A stretch of DNA of 64,000 bases from a gamma proteobacterium symbiont of Ctena orbiculata. Lineage in GTDB: Bacteria; Pseudomonadota; Gammaproteobacteria; Chromatiales; Chromatiaceae. Positions 7,964 through 16,723 of this stretch are shown piece after piece. Numbering within the stretch: position 1 is the first letter of the stretch; each line of letters opens with the position of its first letter. Location: NCBI GenBank assembly GCA_003058495.1, contig QBVC01000013.1:1-64000 (forward strand), given 5' to 3'. Position numbers and translations under genes: made by a program. Below the pieces are notes generated by a model. The model was not told where the DNA came from. It made no database searches and saw only the letters and a list, made by a program, of their open reading frames with translations.

Positions 7964-9355
7964 CTAAAGCTGAAACTGGTCCCCCATATCGGGCACGGAT
8001 GCCTTGAAACCCATTTCCGCTTCGAGCAGATCCCGCAGATCCCGCTTCGACTCCGGCTCCCCATGGACCACATGGATATGGGTTGAGCCCTTGCTGAAAC
8101 TGCCCAGCCAGCGCTTCAGATCATCCACGTCGGCATGGGCAGAGAGGCCGCCGACGGTATGGATCTTCGCCTTGACCCTGTACTCGTCGCCATGGATCCG
8201 CACCCGTGGCTTGCCATCGACCAGCGCCCGGCCCAGGGTACCGTTGGCCTGGTAGCCGACGATCATGATATGGGCGCCGCTGCGGGAGACATTGTGCTTG
8301 AGATGGTGGATGATCCTGCCGCCGGTGAGCATGCCGCTGGCGGAGATGATGATCGCCCCGCTCTTGATGCGGTTGATCGCCATCGACTCCTGCGGCGACT
8401 CGGTCAGCCTGAGATTCTGCAGGTGCGGCATCTCGTGGATCTTCCTGCGCAGCTTGGTCGCCTCCTCGTCATAGAGATGGGGGTAGTCCCAATAGACCCT
8501 GCTCGCCCGGATCGCCATGGGGCTGTCGAGAAAGACCTCCCAACGCCCCAACTCCCACTCATCGTAGTATTTGCCCAGGTAGTAGAGGATCTCCTGGCTG
8601 CGGCCGATGGAGAAGGCGGGAATCAGCAGGTTGCCCCGCTGATGGGCCGCCTCGCGGATGATCCCACCGATCTCCTCGATGGTGCTCTGGCGTTCCCGGT
8701 GGCGGCGGTTACCGTAGGTGCTCTCGACGATGACATGGTCCGCCTCCTCGATCACCGCGGGATCGTTGAGGATGGGGGTATCGTACTGACCCAGATCGCC
8801 GCTGAAGACGATCTTGCGCTGCTTGCCGCCCTCGTTCAGCCAGACCTCCACGCTGGACGAGCCGAGGATATGCCCCGCGTCCTGAAAACGGATCGATATC
8901 CCCGGCAGGATCTCCCGCTTCTCCCTGTACCTGAGACCGACAATATTGTTGAGGGCGTCCCGGGCGTCGGCAACGGTATAGAGGGGATCGATGAACGGCT
9001 TGCCCTTGCGCTTGCGCCATTTGTTCTCGTACTGCGCATCCTTCTCCTGGAGAAAGGCGGAGTCCTGCAGCATGATGTCGCACAGCTCCATGGTCGCGTT
9101 CTGTGCATAGATCGGCCCCTGGTAGCCCTGCTTCACCAGCAGCGGGATGCGTCCCGAATGGTCGATATGGCCGTGGCTGAGCACCACCGCGCTGATCTCA
9201 TGGGGAGAGAAGGGAAAGGGCCGGCGGTTCTTCTCCATCTCCTCCCTGCGTCCCTGAATCAATCCGCAATCGAGCAGGATTGTCTCGCCGTTGACGCGGA
9301 GAATATGACAGGAGCCCGTTATGCCGCTGGTTGCACCATAGAATTCAATCTGCAT
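7964..9355 (-). CDS. Metallo-beta-lactamase / beta-CASP RNA-type hydrolase
   Basis: The 463-residue protein begins MQIEFYGATSGITGSCH, the standard opening of bacterial beta-CASP proteins, and carries the zinc-binding HGHIDHSG motif (61-68). Later metal ligands fit DAGHILGSSSVEV and FSGDLG, and the beta-CASP insert includes ESTYGNRRH, IPAFSIGRSQEIL, SASGMLTGGR and a final LSAHAD motif followed by VHGEP. These are the hallmarks of the KH-less CPSF73/YSH1-like group that cleaves RNA. The length is normal. It lies convergent with the cytochrome gene and divergent from the next gene. The RNA substrate in bacteria of this type is not established. Confidence 0.9.
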   Translation of the reverse strand: MQIEFYGATSGITGSCHILRVNGETILLDCGLIQGRREEMEKNRRPFPFSPHEISAVVLSHGHIDHSGRIPLLVKQGYQGPIYAQNATMELCDIMLQDSAFLQEKDAQYENKWRKRKGKPFIDPLYTVADARDALNNIVGLRYREKREILPGISIRFQDAGHILGSSSVEVWLNEGGKQRKIVFSGDLGQYDTPILNDPAVIEEADHVIVESTYGNRRHRERQSTIEEIGGIIREAAHQRGNLLIPAFSIGRSQEILYYLGKYYDEWELGRWEVFLDSPMAIRASRVYWDYPHLYDEEATKLRRKIHEMPHLQNLRLTESPQESMAINRIKSGAIIISASGMLTGGRIIHHLKHNVSRSGAHIMIVGYQANGTLGRALVDGKPRVRIHGDEYRVKAKIHTVGGLSAHADVDDLKRWLGSFSKGSTHIHVVHGEPESKRDLRDLLEAEMGFKASVPDMGDQFQL

Positions 9356-9573
9356 GTGGATCTGCCCTTTTGAGGATCTTATTAGTCAATTTTCAATCGA
9401 TAGTGGAAGGTCGATTCAACAGCTTACCATGAAGAGGCGCCAAAGCGCCCGCATCAGCCGCCAAAAGCTACAAATTTAAACATTCACATCGACAGCAGAG
9501 GAGTATACTTACCGAATAGAGGGTATCGCGTGCTGGCTGACGCCACATCATTAACTCATAATCCCGGGTGGTC

Positions 9574-10281
9574 ATGATGACGACGAGTACAGAGCAATTA
9601 GAGAGTCCGGCGACCAAGAGCGGCCTGCGTGGCATCCACATCCTGTGGATCGTCTTGGCAACCATTCTGGTCACCGCGGCACTGACCTATTGGGCAGTGC
9701 GCACCTACGTCTATGCCAAGGACTTTACCCCGGTGCAGCTCAACCAAACCGAGCAGCAGGTACTCAACGATAAACTCAAGCAACTGGGTTACCAGCCCGG
9801 CCCGGACTCGGGGCCCGCTCGGCAGGCTCAACCGAAGGAGAGTGACGAGCAGTGGCTTAGAGCGGAGCGCTACAATGAAGCAGGCGCCAAACGTGAAGTC
9901 AATTTCAGTGAAAGGGAGCTCAATGCCATGGTGGCGAACAACCGGGACCTGGCGAAAAAACTCGCCATCGACCTGGGCGACGACCTGGTCAGCGCAAGAC
10001 TGCTGGTGCCTGTCGATAAGGACTTCCCCATCCTCGGCGGCAAGACCCTGCGCGTCTCCACCGGCGTGGAGATGGCATTCCGCAACGCCAAACCCGTGGT
10101 GATCCTGAAGGGTGTCAGCATCATGGGCGTACCCATACCCAACGCCTGGTTGGGCGGCATCAAGAATATCGACCTGATCAGCGAGTTTGGCGATGAGCAG
10201 GGCTTTTGGGCGGGCTTTGCCGAGGGTGTCGAGAATATACGCGTCGAAGAGGGCGAATTGAAGATCAAACTCAAGGAGTAA
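9574..10281 (+). CDS. Membrane-anchored conserved-type hypothetical protein
   Basis: The start could be either of two adjacent ATGs (9574, 9577); a GTG lies six bases upstream of the first. The product is about 235 residues with one hydrophobic helix near residues 21-45 (IHILWIVLATILVTAALTYW) and an otherwise soluble C-terminal part, so it is probably an inner-membrane protein with a periplasmic domain. The linker contains a Q/T-rich stretch and a proline-glycine-rich segment, followed by an alpha/beta-looking domain with FSERELNAMVANNRDLAKKL and a terminal VEEGELKIKLKE. I do not recognise a catalytic motif. The promoter should lie in the 218-base gap shared with the beta-CASP gene. Confidence 0.6.
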   Translation: MMTTSTEQLESPATKSGLRGIHILWIVLATILVTAALTYWAVRTYVYAKDFTPVQLNQTEQQVLNDKLKQLGYQPGPDSGPARQAQPKESDEQWLRAERYNEAGAKREVNFSERELNAMVANNRDLAKKLAIDLGDDLVSARLLVPVDKDFPILGGKTLRVSTGVEMAFRNAKPVVILKGVSIMGVPIPNAWLGGIKNIDLISEFGDEQGFWAGFAEGVENIRVEEGELKIKLKE

Positions 10282-10345
10282 TCGGTTCTCCCGGGATGGC
10301 AGGCCGATTTCACATCCCCTCACCCTCTATCCAACCCTGCGCACT

Positions 10346-10363
10346 CCCACGCAGCAGCGTGGG
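10346..10363. terminator. Perfect 7-bp hairpin between convergent genes
   Basis: CCCACGC and GCGTGGG form a perfect stem around a four-base loop (AGCA) in the gap between the convergent genes ending at 10281 and 10411. There is no clear U-tract after it on either strand, so it may be a weak bidirectional terminator or simply a stable structure. Confidence 0.35.
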
Positions 10364-10410
10364 GACGATTAGAGTAGTTGATTTGCCTGGCTTTGATTTG
10401 CAAATCCGGT

Positions 10411-11838
10411 CTAGTTGGCGGCAAAGTCAAAGGCGTCGCGTAAAATGCCGCAAGTGGAAAAACCTTCACCGCCACCTTCATATTCGGAGTTGATCACCAA
10501 GCTCGCCTCCACGCCGTACGGCAGCACTGCAACACAAGCGCGGGACGACTTGCGGTATTCATATACCGTATCGAGCTTAAACGGCAGATCGATGAAGAGA
10601 CCGCCATCATCGGGATTGGTATCCACTGCATAGCTACTAAACCAGGCACCGTTCTTAGTATATTTACCATCATAGGCATAGTCCCATCCCAGTGCCTCGG
10701 AATTGATCAGACCTAACTGCGCCAAGGTAAGTATCCAATCACTGTGACGCAGGTAGGCGAGATATTTTGCCAACTCAGTAGCGGAGAGTCGCAGACCGGC
10801 GTGACCGCCACAACCACTGTTCAAATTTATTTGGTGGGCAATTCCGCCAGTTTCAACATGGTCGAAACTGTATGCCAGCGCTTCCGAATAGGCGGGTTGC
10901 ATCCAACATACAACGTTGTGAATCCCGATGGGATCGAAGATGTAGTTCTGCAGATAAGCCAAGTACAACAGTTCGTGATTAGCCGCTGTCACTTCCGTGT
11001 AAGGCGCACCCCCCATCTGCACCCAGATTTGGGGAATCAATATTCGCAACAACGCAGTGTTGGCATTTTTGTAGCTGTAACCGGAGCCTGGTGAAGCGTC
11101 GAGGGAAATAACGTACTCCAATCCATCCCAACGGTTATTCCAGTCAGCGGTCTCTTCATCTGTCAATGTATCCCACAGCTGACCCCATCCAGTGGCATGG
11201 GTCAACAAATGGCGAAATTTCAGATTGGCAACGTTGGCGCCCAAATCCCAACCTGCCGGCAAATAGTCAGCGATATTGGTTTCTATCGATAGGCCTGCCT
11301 CGTGCAAAATCTTAACTGTGGCCACGGAGGTGATCTGCTTGGTGACACTGGCAATAAAACTGCGGGTGTGAATCGACATACTCTCACCACCGTCCTCCGG
11401 GGTTTTCGCATATCCATCGGCGTTCCACGCTTGGGGTGCACCGTCGTTATTAATGACATAGGCGTATCCCACAACCCGATCCTGTAAATGACTATCGATA
11501 TAGGCAGCCATCCAATCGAAAGCCACAGATCCTTGTGCATCCTGTTTAAAGCCCGACGGGCCCACGGGATCATCGTCGTCGATTGCTATTAGATCTGCAG
11601 GTCCGGGATCATGGGGTGGCGTATATTCCATCCAACCGTCTTCCCCTGCGGTTGTCAGCTGAACAATGGATGTGTCTGCCGCACCATCGCCGCCGGTCGT
11701 ATCAACGTCAACTTTCGCTTCGCTAGCATGGTATGCATCACCTGTAACCCTTGTTGACACGACCTCCGCTAGAGCGGAGTGTTGATTCAAAGTAAACGTC
11801 AACAACAGTAACGACAAAAATGGAATCTGCTTCATCAT
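10411..11838 (-). CDS. Secreted serine hydrolase of the class C beta-lactamase family
   Basis: I start at ATG 11838, preceded by a strong GGGAGAG, giving 475 residues with a signal peptide cleaved near SALA. The frame remains open 35 codons further upstream but without secretory features. The active-site S-x-x-K is SVTK (Ser164, Lys167) and the tyrosine motif is YKN (256-258), as in DD-peptidases, esterases and class C beta-lactamases (PF00144). Between the signal peptide and the catalytic domain lies an 80-residue acidic linker rich in Asp, Gly and Pro (for example IAIDDDDPVGP). It probably hydrolyses an ester or peptide outside the inner membrane; true beta-lactamase activity is not implied. 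It lies downstream of the zinc operon on the same strand. Confidence 0.85.
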   Translation of the reverse strand: MMKQIPFLSLLLLTFTLNQHSALAEVVSTRVTGDAYHASEAKVDVDTTGGDGAADTSIVQLTTAGEDGWMEYTPPHDPGPADLIAIDDDDPVGPSGFKQDAQGSVAFDWMAAYIDSHLQDRVVGYAYVINNDGAPQAWNADGYAKTPEDGGESMSIHTRSFIASVTKQITSVATVKILHEAGLSIETNIADYLPAGWDLGANVANLKFRHLLTHATGWGQLWDTLTDEETADWNNRWDGLEYVISLDASPGSGYSYKNANTALLRILIPQIWVQMGGAPYTEVTAANHELLYLAYLQNYIFDPIGIHNVVCWMQPAYSEALAYSFDHVETGGIAHQINLNSGCGGHAGLRLSATELAKYLAYLRHSDWILTLAQLGLINSEALGWDYAYDGKYTKNGAWFSSYAVDTNPDDGGLFIDLPFKLDTVYEYRKSSRACVAVLPYGVEASLVINSEYEGGGEGFSTCGILRDAFDFAAN

Positions 11839-12037
11839 ACTCTCCCTGTACGTGTAGGTAGGATTTGATGACAATTCTATTTTCTTGTGACTGTTCAGGT
11901 AGGTAAAACCACACCTGGCGGCTGTGATAAAGTCACAAATCAATTACCAACAGCGATGAAAAAAAGACGAATGATGGTGAATCTAGCCGGGCATTCTGGC
12001 GGATTCGGCGCTTGCTGTTGTTGTTTCCACTGCCCGC

Positions 12038-12334
12038 TCAGGGAAGTTGGCCCTCCCCTCCCTTTGACCGCATCATGTCCAGCGGGGCGATGCTCTCCAT
12101 GCCGATTGGATCTTGCGTGCAGTGGCATCTTCCCCGCGAGCTGAAGCGTTCCAGATTGAGCTGTTCACACTCCGCCTGATTACCTACCGCGGGTATCACC
12201 AGGGGCTGGTTGCTGAACGGTGTGTAGTCGTCCGGCGCATGGATGTGGCACACAGCCTCCCTGGCATGGAGATGGGGACAAATGAGCGCATAGAGGAGAG
12301 TTGCGGAGATGAATGATCGCCAAACCCTATTCAT
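12038..12334 (-). CDS. Small secreted Cys/His-rich hypothetical protein, last gene of zinc operon
   Basis: The ATG overlaps the stop of the DUF3299 gene in an ATGA arrangement, strongly suggesting translational coupling within the zinc operon. The 98-residue product has a signal peptide (RVWRSFISATLLYALICPH, cleavage near AREA) and a mature part with cysteines at about 29, 56, 70 and 72 plus several histidines (CHIHAPDD, GRCHCT). I do not recognise a family. The Cys/His content and coupling suggest a periplasmic metal-associated accessory, but this is inference. Confidence 0.65.
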   Translation of the reverse strand: MNRVWRSFISATLLYALICPHLHAREAVCHIHAPDDYTPFSNQPLVIPAVGNQAECEQLNLERFSSRGRCHCTQDPIGMESIAPLDMMRSKGGEGQLP

Positions 12335-12852
12335 TCGTAAGCCGTCACCTCTTCCGCCTCTATCTGGTAACCGGCGGTCGCCAGATCGCTGTCAAAGGAT
12401 TTGGCACTCAGAACACCGGAGACCCAGACCGTATCGAAGGCCTCGCGAATCTTGGCGTCGCCCTTTGGCACCTTCACATAGACGGTCTGATTGGCCGGCG
12501 GGGGCGGCACGTGGATGCAGGCGCCATAGTAAGGCACCAACAGAAACTCGGTGAGCTTCTTGCCGTCGCCCTCGATCGGCACCACGAAACCGGGAAGCTT
12601 GACCCGCTTGCCGTCCAGGCTCTCGACCACCGGCGCCTCCTTCCAGGCCGCTTCGAGCTCATCCAGTATCTTTTGCGCCCTGGGATCATCGTCCTCGAGG
12701 GCATTGATATCGCCGAACTGCGCCATGATCTTGTCAGGGCGGTAGTCCTCGGGAATCATCGCATCCCACTCCAGTTCCTGCACTGGCTCGGCATGTAGAG
12801 GCGTCAGGGAGAGCAGTGAGGAAAATAACAGTACGGCAATCCGGAATTTCAT
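12331..12852 (-). CDS. DUF3299 periplasmic protein of the Zrg-type zinc operon
   Basis: The 173-residue protein has a clear signal peptide (MKFRIAVLLFSSLLSLTPLHA) and the DUF3299 core with MIPEDYRPD, LDGKRVKLPGFVVPIEGDG, FLLVPYYGACIHVPPPPANQ and a VSGVL segment. The conserved cysteine-histidine in GACIHVPPPPANQ is a family hallmark and a plausible metal or thiol site. DUF3299 genes accompany DUF2796 and a LolD/MacB-type ABC pair in the zinc-regulated Zrg system described in Vibrio. It is the fourth gene of this operon and overlaps the next one. Its exact biochemical role is not settled. Confidence 0.85.
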   Translation of the reverse strand: MKFRIAVLLFSSLLSLTPLHAEPVQELEWDAMIPEDYRPDKIMAQFGDINALEDDDPRAQKILDELEAAWKEAPVVESLDGKRVKLPGFVVPIEGDGKKLTEFLLVPYYGACIHVPPPPANQTVYVKVPKGDAKIREAFDTVWVSGVLSAKSFDSDLATAGYQIEAEEVTAYE

Positions 12853-12862
12853 GTCTGGCCCT

Positions 12863-14122
12863 CTAGATTCGTATGCTCATGCCATCGGCAAGGGAGTAGC
12901 GGTAGGCGCGGTAACCGGGTATTAGGCCAATGATCAGCGCGGAAGTTCCAACCAGCCCCAGGATCAACCACTCCCGCAACGAGGGGAGGCCGATCGGCAG
13001 GTGGAGGCCATAGTGGGTCTCGATAAAGGATTGCGCAAAGATCAGTCCGGCATAGAGCAGCAGCAGTCCCAGGGTGATCCCGACCAGGCTGAGCAGCAGG
13101 CTCTCACCGGTGACCAGAAGCAGGATGTGGCCCGGGCGCGCCCCCACCGAGCGCAGGATCGCCATCTCCCGCCGCCGTTCATTGAGGCTGGCCAGCATCA
13201 CGGTCAGGATGCCGATCAGGCCGACGGCCACCACCAGCAGGGTGATGATCAGGAGGGCGTTTTCCGCCACCCCGATCAGGTCCCAGAGCTGCTGCAGCGC
13301 CACCCCGGGGAGCACCGCAAGCAGGGGCTCCTTGCGGTAGTCGTTGATCTCGCGCTGAACCCGAAAGGTGGCGATCTTGCTCTTGAGCCCCACCAGGAAG
13401 GCGGTGATCGCCTTCGGCGTCAGGTCCTTCTCCAGGGCCTGGTCCGCGCTGATATTGAGGCCTCTCACCTGCCTCCCGGCAATCCAATCCGCATGGATGG
13501 CCTCGATACCCTCCAGCGGGACATGCACGGTACGATCCACCGGCGTGCCCGTGGGCTCGAGTACGCCCACCACCTTGAACGGCTTGTCATCGTGGAGGGT
13601 GAAGCTGGTCTTGCCGGCGCCGTGGGCGATTACGATCTCCTGCCCCAGCCGGTAGCCGAGCTCAGCGGCCACCTCATGCCCCAGTACGGCTTGATAGACA
13701 TTGTCGAATGGTTGACCTGTGTGGAATGCCAAGGATCGCTTATCGGCGTACTTGTAGAATTGGAAATAGTCCCGGCTGGTCCCCATCACCCGGTAACCCA
13801 GGTGTGAATCGCCCAGCGAGATAGGGATGGTCCATTTCACCAGGGGGTGTTCGGCAAATTTTTTATAGCTCTTCCATGAAATATTATTGGTTGCATCACC
13901 GATGCGGAAGACCGAATAGAGCAGCAGGTTGATGGCGCCGCTGCGGGCACCGACGACCAGATCCGTACCGGAGATGGTGTTGGCGAAGCTGTTGCGTGAC
14001 TCCACCCGCAACCGCTCGACCCCGAGCAACAGCGCGACGCTCAGGGCGATGCTCAGCAGCACCAGGCTCGCGGTAAAACGGCGGTTCAGCAGGCTTTTCA
14101 AGGCAAGCGAGAGGATCGCCAT
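12863..14122 (-). CDS. ABC transporter permease of the FtsX/MacB type (Zrg-type system)
   Basis: The true start is the ATG at 14122, which overlaps the upstream ATPase stop in a TGATG arrangement; a GTG one codon earlier is possible. The 419-residue protein has one N-terminal helix (about 12-35), a large periplasmic domain of about 230 residues and three closely spaced C-terminal helices, which is the MacB/LolC topology. The cytoplasmic coupling loop reads LNERRREMAILRSVGARPGH, the usual FtsX-family motif that engages the ATPase. With the ATPase it should form a mechanotransmission-type complex rather than a classical solute importer. The operon context links it to zinc. Confidence 0.88.
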   Translation of the reverse strand: MAILSLALKSLLNRRFTASLVLLSIALSVALLLGVERLRVESRNSFANTISGTDLVVGARSGAINLLLYSVFRIGDATNNISWKSYKKFAEHPLVKWTIPISLGDSHLGYRVMGTSRDYFQFYKYADKRSLAFHTGQPFDNVYQAVLGHEVAAELGYRLGQEIVIAHGAGKTSFTLHDDKPFKVVGVLEPTGTPVDRTVHVPLEGIEAIHADWIAGRQVRGLNISADQALEKDLTPKAITAFLVGLKSKIATFRVQREINDYRKEPLLAVLPGVALQQLWDLIGVAENALLIITLLVVAVGLIGILTVMLASLNERRREMAILRSVGARPGHILLLVTGESLLLSLVGITLGLLLLYAGLIFAQSFIETHYGLHLPIGLPSLREWLILGLVGTSALIIGLIPGYRAYRYSLADGMSIRI

Positions 14123-14835
14123 CACGCCTCCCCCCGCCCCAGCCGGTTGATCTCATCCAGGGCGATATGGCGCTCGAACAGGGACTCGAGCTGGCGGTCG
14201 TGGCTGACGAAGAGCAGGGTCGAGCCGGTCTCTTCACACTCCTGAAACAGCAGCCGGAGAAATGCCTGTCGCATATCGCTGTCGAGGGCAGAGGTCGGTT
14301 CGTCGGCGATGATGATCTCGGGCGCGCCGATCAGGGCGCGCGCCGTGGCCACGCGTTGCTGCTGACCGACACTCAGCTCGGTCACCGGGCGATCGATGAG
14401 ATCCTCATCCGCCATGTCCAGGTGCGCCAGCAACCGCATGGCTTCATCCTGGAGACTGGTTGCCGATGCAGTCGCCCTCTCCTTTCGCGAACGGGAGAAG
14501 CGACAAGGCAGGGTAACGTTGTCCAGCACAGAGAGATAGGGGATGAGATTGAACAGTTGGAATATGAAACCGATATGATCGGACCGGTAGTGGTCCCGCC
14601 TGGCGCTGGAGAGACGGTTGATGGCCTCCCCAAGGATATTCACCTCGCCCCCGGTTGGCAGATTGACCCCGGCGAGCAGCGCCAGCAGGGTGCTCTTGCC
14701 GCTGCCGCTGGCGCCGCGAATAAAGATGCGCTCGCCACGGGCCACCTCGAGTGTCTCGATGCGCAACACCTCAGGAAGCGCTTTACGCCATCTGAAGCGG
14801 AGGTTCTTGACCTCTATCGCGGCTGTTTGCGGCAT
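14122..14835 (-). CDS. ABC transporter ATP-binding protein, LolD/MacB type (Zrg-type system)
   Basis: This 237-residue ATPase shows Walker A GASGSGKST (about 40-48), an Q-loop FIFQLFNLIPYLSV, the ABC signature in ELSVGQQQRVATARAL (LSVGQ, the form common in LolD/MacB proteins) and Walker B IIIADEPTSALD followed by the FVSHDRQL switch histidine. It energises the adjoining FtsX-type permease, whose start overlaps its stop. It lies 28 bases downstream of the DUF2796 gene, so the operon order is DUF2796, ATPase, permease, DUF3299 and a small secreted protein. Confidence 0.9.
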   Translation of the reverse strand: MPQTAAIEVKNLRFRWRKALPEVLRIETLEVARGERIFIRGASGSGKSTLLALLAGVNLPTGGEVNILGEAINRLSSARRDHYRSDHIGFIFQLFNLIPYLSVLDNVTLPCRFSRSRKERATASATSLQDEAMRLLAHLDMADEDLIDRPVTELSVGQQQRVATARALIGAPEIIIADEPTSALDSDMRQAFLRLLFQECEETGSTLLFVSHDRQLESLFERHIALDEINRLGRGEA

Positions 14836-14863
14836 CAGGTTATCTGCACAGTTTCAACTACCC

Positions 14864-15448
14864 CTAGAGCTCAAGCGTACTCTCTCCCGGCGTCAAGTCT
14901 ATCTTCTGTTGCCCCCGTTTTGAAACACTCTGCACCTCGATGACCTCGGTACCCGGGAAGAGTTTGAAGAGCTTGACCTCTATCCTCTCCAGACGTGACA
15001 TCTCCGCGCATCGGAAATGATAGTGACCTGTGAAGTTGGAATGAGTCTCTTCTTCATGATCGTGATCGGCATGTTCGGCATGTTCGGCATGTTCGGCATG
15101 TTCGGCATGTTCGGCAAGAGGAGACTCCACCTCGATGGCGACAGGTTCACATTTGGCCCCGGAGGGGATGCCGAATACCAGCTCCGCTTGCTTCAGGGTG
15201 CCGATGGCGGCTTCGACTGCCTCCATCTGAGCCTTATCGGCCGGCTGATGTTCAAAGCCCACGATATTCATCGCCGGACTGCGAAACTCGATTTCGAGGG
15301 CATCGCCCTCGATGGCGATCAATAGCTCCGCCTCTCCATGGACATGGGCCTCGTGATGTTCGTGGTCCGACTCAGCCGCCTGTATCTGGACTGAACCGCC
15401 AAGCAGGGACAGTGACAATACAATTGCTCCCGGATTGATTTTAGTCAT
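14864..15448 (-). CDS. DUF2796 zinc-associated periplasmic protein, ZrgA-like
   Basis: The 194-residue protein has a signal peptide (cleavage near QIQA) and the DUF2796/ZrgA layout: an early histidine cluster (ESDHEHHEAHVHGEAEL), a core with ALEIEFRSPAMNIVGFEH, a second histidine-rich loop at about residues 112-135 built from repeated H-A-E, and a C-terminal half with FTGHYHFRC. ZrgA of Vibrio belongs to a zinc-uptake ABC system and the histidines are the likely zinc ligands. It is the first gene of the operon and sits 30 bases downstream of a Zur-type palindrome. The H-A-E loop is encoded by a perfect 9-bp tandem repeat. Confidence 0.88.
   Translation of the reverse strand: MTKINPGAIVLSLSLLGGSVQIQAAESDHEHHEAHVHGEAELLIAIEGDALEIEFRSPAMNIVGFEHQPADKAQMEAVEAAIGTLKQAELVFGIPSGAKCEPVAIEVESPLAEHAEHAEHAEHAEHADHDHEEETHSNFTGHYHFRCAEMSRLERIEVKLFKLFPGTEVIEVQSVSKRGQQKIDLTPGESTLEL
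15071..15115. repeat. 9-bp tandem repeat inside the ZrgA-like gene
   Basis: Five exact head-to-tail copies of ATGTTCGGC lie within the coding region; on the minus strand they encode repeated His-Ala-Glu units in the histidine-rich loop. Because the unit is a multiple of three, copy-number changes by slippage would alter the number of histidines without a frameshift. Confidence 0.95.
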
Positions 15449-15478
15449 ATAGCTAGGGCCTCCTGTCTCGTGATTTTA

Positions 15479-15497
15479 AATGTTATAACATAACATT
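15479..15497. promoter_or_regulatory. Zur-type operator upstream of the zinc operon
   Basis: AATGTTATAACATAACATT contains two perfectly inverted 8-bp arms (AATGTTAT and ATAACATT) around a 3-bp centre and matches the known gammaproteobacterial Zur consensus GTTATANNATAAC almost exactly. It lies about 30 bases before the DUF2796 start, so zinc-loaded Zur should block transcription of the operon when zinc is plentiful. No other copy was noticed in the window. Confidence 0.85.
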
Positions 15498-15821
15498 ATT
15501 GTCCAGATACAGCATTTAGTTCCACAACTGCGTGATGGATCATCAAGCATTGAGTACAGTGATTGGAATATGACAGTTTAATTAAAACATCTCGTCCCTG
15601 GCTTAATAACCTTGGTCGCTTTTTTCTGTTTCGAGGCGCTTTCGGTTTCAATCAGGCCAGGCGGATAGTCGCCTCCCTGAAAAGCCAATTTGGCCAAACT
15701 GTCGCCAACCGGAAATGGATTCCGTTACCAGCCTACAGGTGTGGTGGTCGCAGGTCAGGCACCATTCTCGATGAGCTACACTTGCAATTAAGAATGAGAC
15801 AAAATTTCGCAGGCAGACTTT

Positions 15822-16055
15822 ATGGACCTGATGCACCTCAAAGCGGAATTCGAGACGGGCCGGCTTAGCGAGGCGGTAGCGGAACCCGCGGAACAGCGCG
15901 AAGGTTGGCGGCTGCTGTTTCATACGTTGAGCGGCGAAACGCTGGTGTTGACCGACCACTCCGGACGGGAGCGTGTCTATCACAGCCTGGATCACGCCAC
16001 CGAGGTCGGGCGGGATATCGGTTTCGACTCAGTACGGGTAGAGGAGCACTTCTGA
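15822..16055 (+). CDS. Small hypothetical protein
   Basis: A 77-residue acidic, soluble product starts at ATG 15822, with a second ATG three codons later; an AGGCAG lies 9-14 bases upstream. The sequence opens MDLMHLKAEFETGRL and contains GWRLLFHTLSGETLVLTDHSGRERVYHSL, which looks like three beta strands followed by a helix (DHATEVGRDIGF). No signal peptide, membrane helix or known motif is apparent. It stands alone between the zinc-operon promoter region and the TetR gene, with which it is convergent. The 372 bases before it (15450-15821) hold the Zur box and no other gene I can see. Confidence 0.55.
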   Translation: MDLMHLKAEFETGRLSEAVAEPAEQREGWRLLFHTLSGETLVLTDHSGRERVYHSLDHATEVGRDIGFDSVRVEEHF

Positions 16056-16120
16056 CAAGACGATATACCTGACCTGGATAACGGGGGTGCGCATTCTTTC
16101 AACCCGGTTCGCGCAGGAAA

Positions 16121-16723
16121 CTATTGCGAAAACGCCGGTAGCAGCTGGGTCAGCACCTCATCCGCCAACTGAAGCTTTTCCTCTCGATCACTCTCCTTGG
16201 CGACCGGGCCGTCAACGAACAGACAGGCCAATCCATGCACCGCGGACCAGGCCAGCAGCTCATGCGGGCTGAAGTCGCAGGGGTCCTCGTCGGCGATGGT
16301 TCTTACGAACCCCTCCTGAAGATAACTCGCCAGGCGCTCCGTCGCGGCGAGGTAGTCTGCATCCCTCGAGTAGATCATCTCCTCGCGCCACATGGCGCGA
16401 AAAAAGGCCGGCTTGGTCAGGGCGAAACGGACATAGGCCATGCAGACGGCGTGGAGCGCGTCGTCCCCCTTTTCCTGCGCCTGCAGCATGGCCACTTCCA
16501 TCGCATCGGCGAGCTGATTCAGCGCCCGGGTGGCAAACACGGTCAACAGCGCCCGCTTGTCCGTATAGTGCCGGAAGGCGGATGCGGGTGATACGCCGAT
16601 GCGTTTGGCGCACCCCCGCAGGGTGACCGCCTCGATGCCGAACTGCGATGCGATCTCGTCCACGGCATCCAGCAGCGACTCCGCCAGGTGACCGTGATGG
16701 TAGGGACCGTTTCTCTTCTTCAT
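16121..16723 (-). CDS. TetR/AcrR-family transcriptional regulator, WHG C-terminal type
   Basis: The 200-residue protein has the N-terminal TetR helix-turn-helix: YHHGHLAESLLDAV, then TLRGCAKRIGVSPASAFRHY (about 34-53) and TDKRALLTVFA. The C-terminal ligand domain includes ALHAVCMAYVRFALTKPAFFRAMW and AWSAVHGLACLFVDGP, which identifies the WHG subgroup (TetR_C_33-like). Such proteins act as small-molecule-responsive repressors. It is divergent from the DUF2852 gene at 16886 with a 162-base gap, so that promoter is a candidate target. The ligand is unknown. Confidence 0.85.
   Translation of the reverse strand: MKKRNGPYHHGHLAESLLDAVDEIASQFGIEAVTLRGCAKRIGVSPASAFRHYTDKRALLTVFATRALNQLADAMEVAMLQAQEKGDDALHAVCMAYVRFALTKPAFFRAMWREEMIYSRDADYLAATERLASYLQEGFVRTIADEDPCDFSPHELLAWSAVHGLACLFVDGPVAKESDREEKLQLADEVLTQLLPAFSQ

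Noticed and set aside
8135-9373. Long plus-strand frame opposite the beta-CASP gene
   Set aside because: No signature, and the opposite strand contains the full zinc-hydrolase motif set.
13001-13807. Plus-strand frame opposite the FtsX-type permease
   Set aside because: Low-complexity composition and no start signal; shadow of a real gene.
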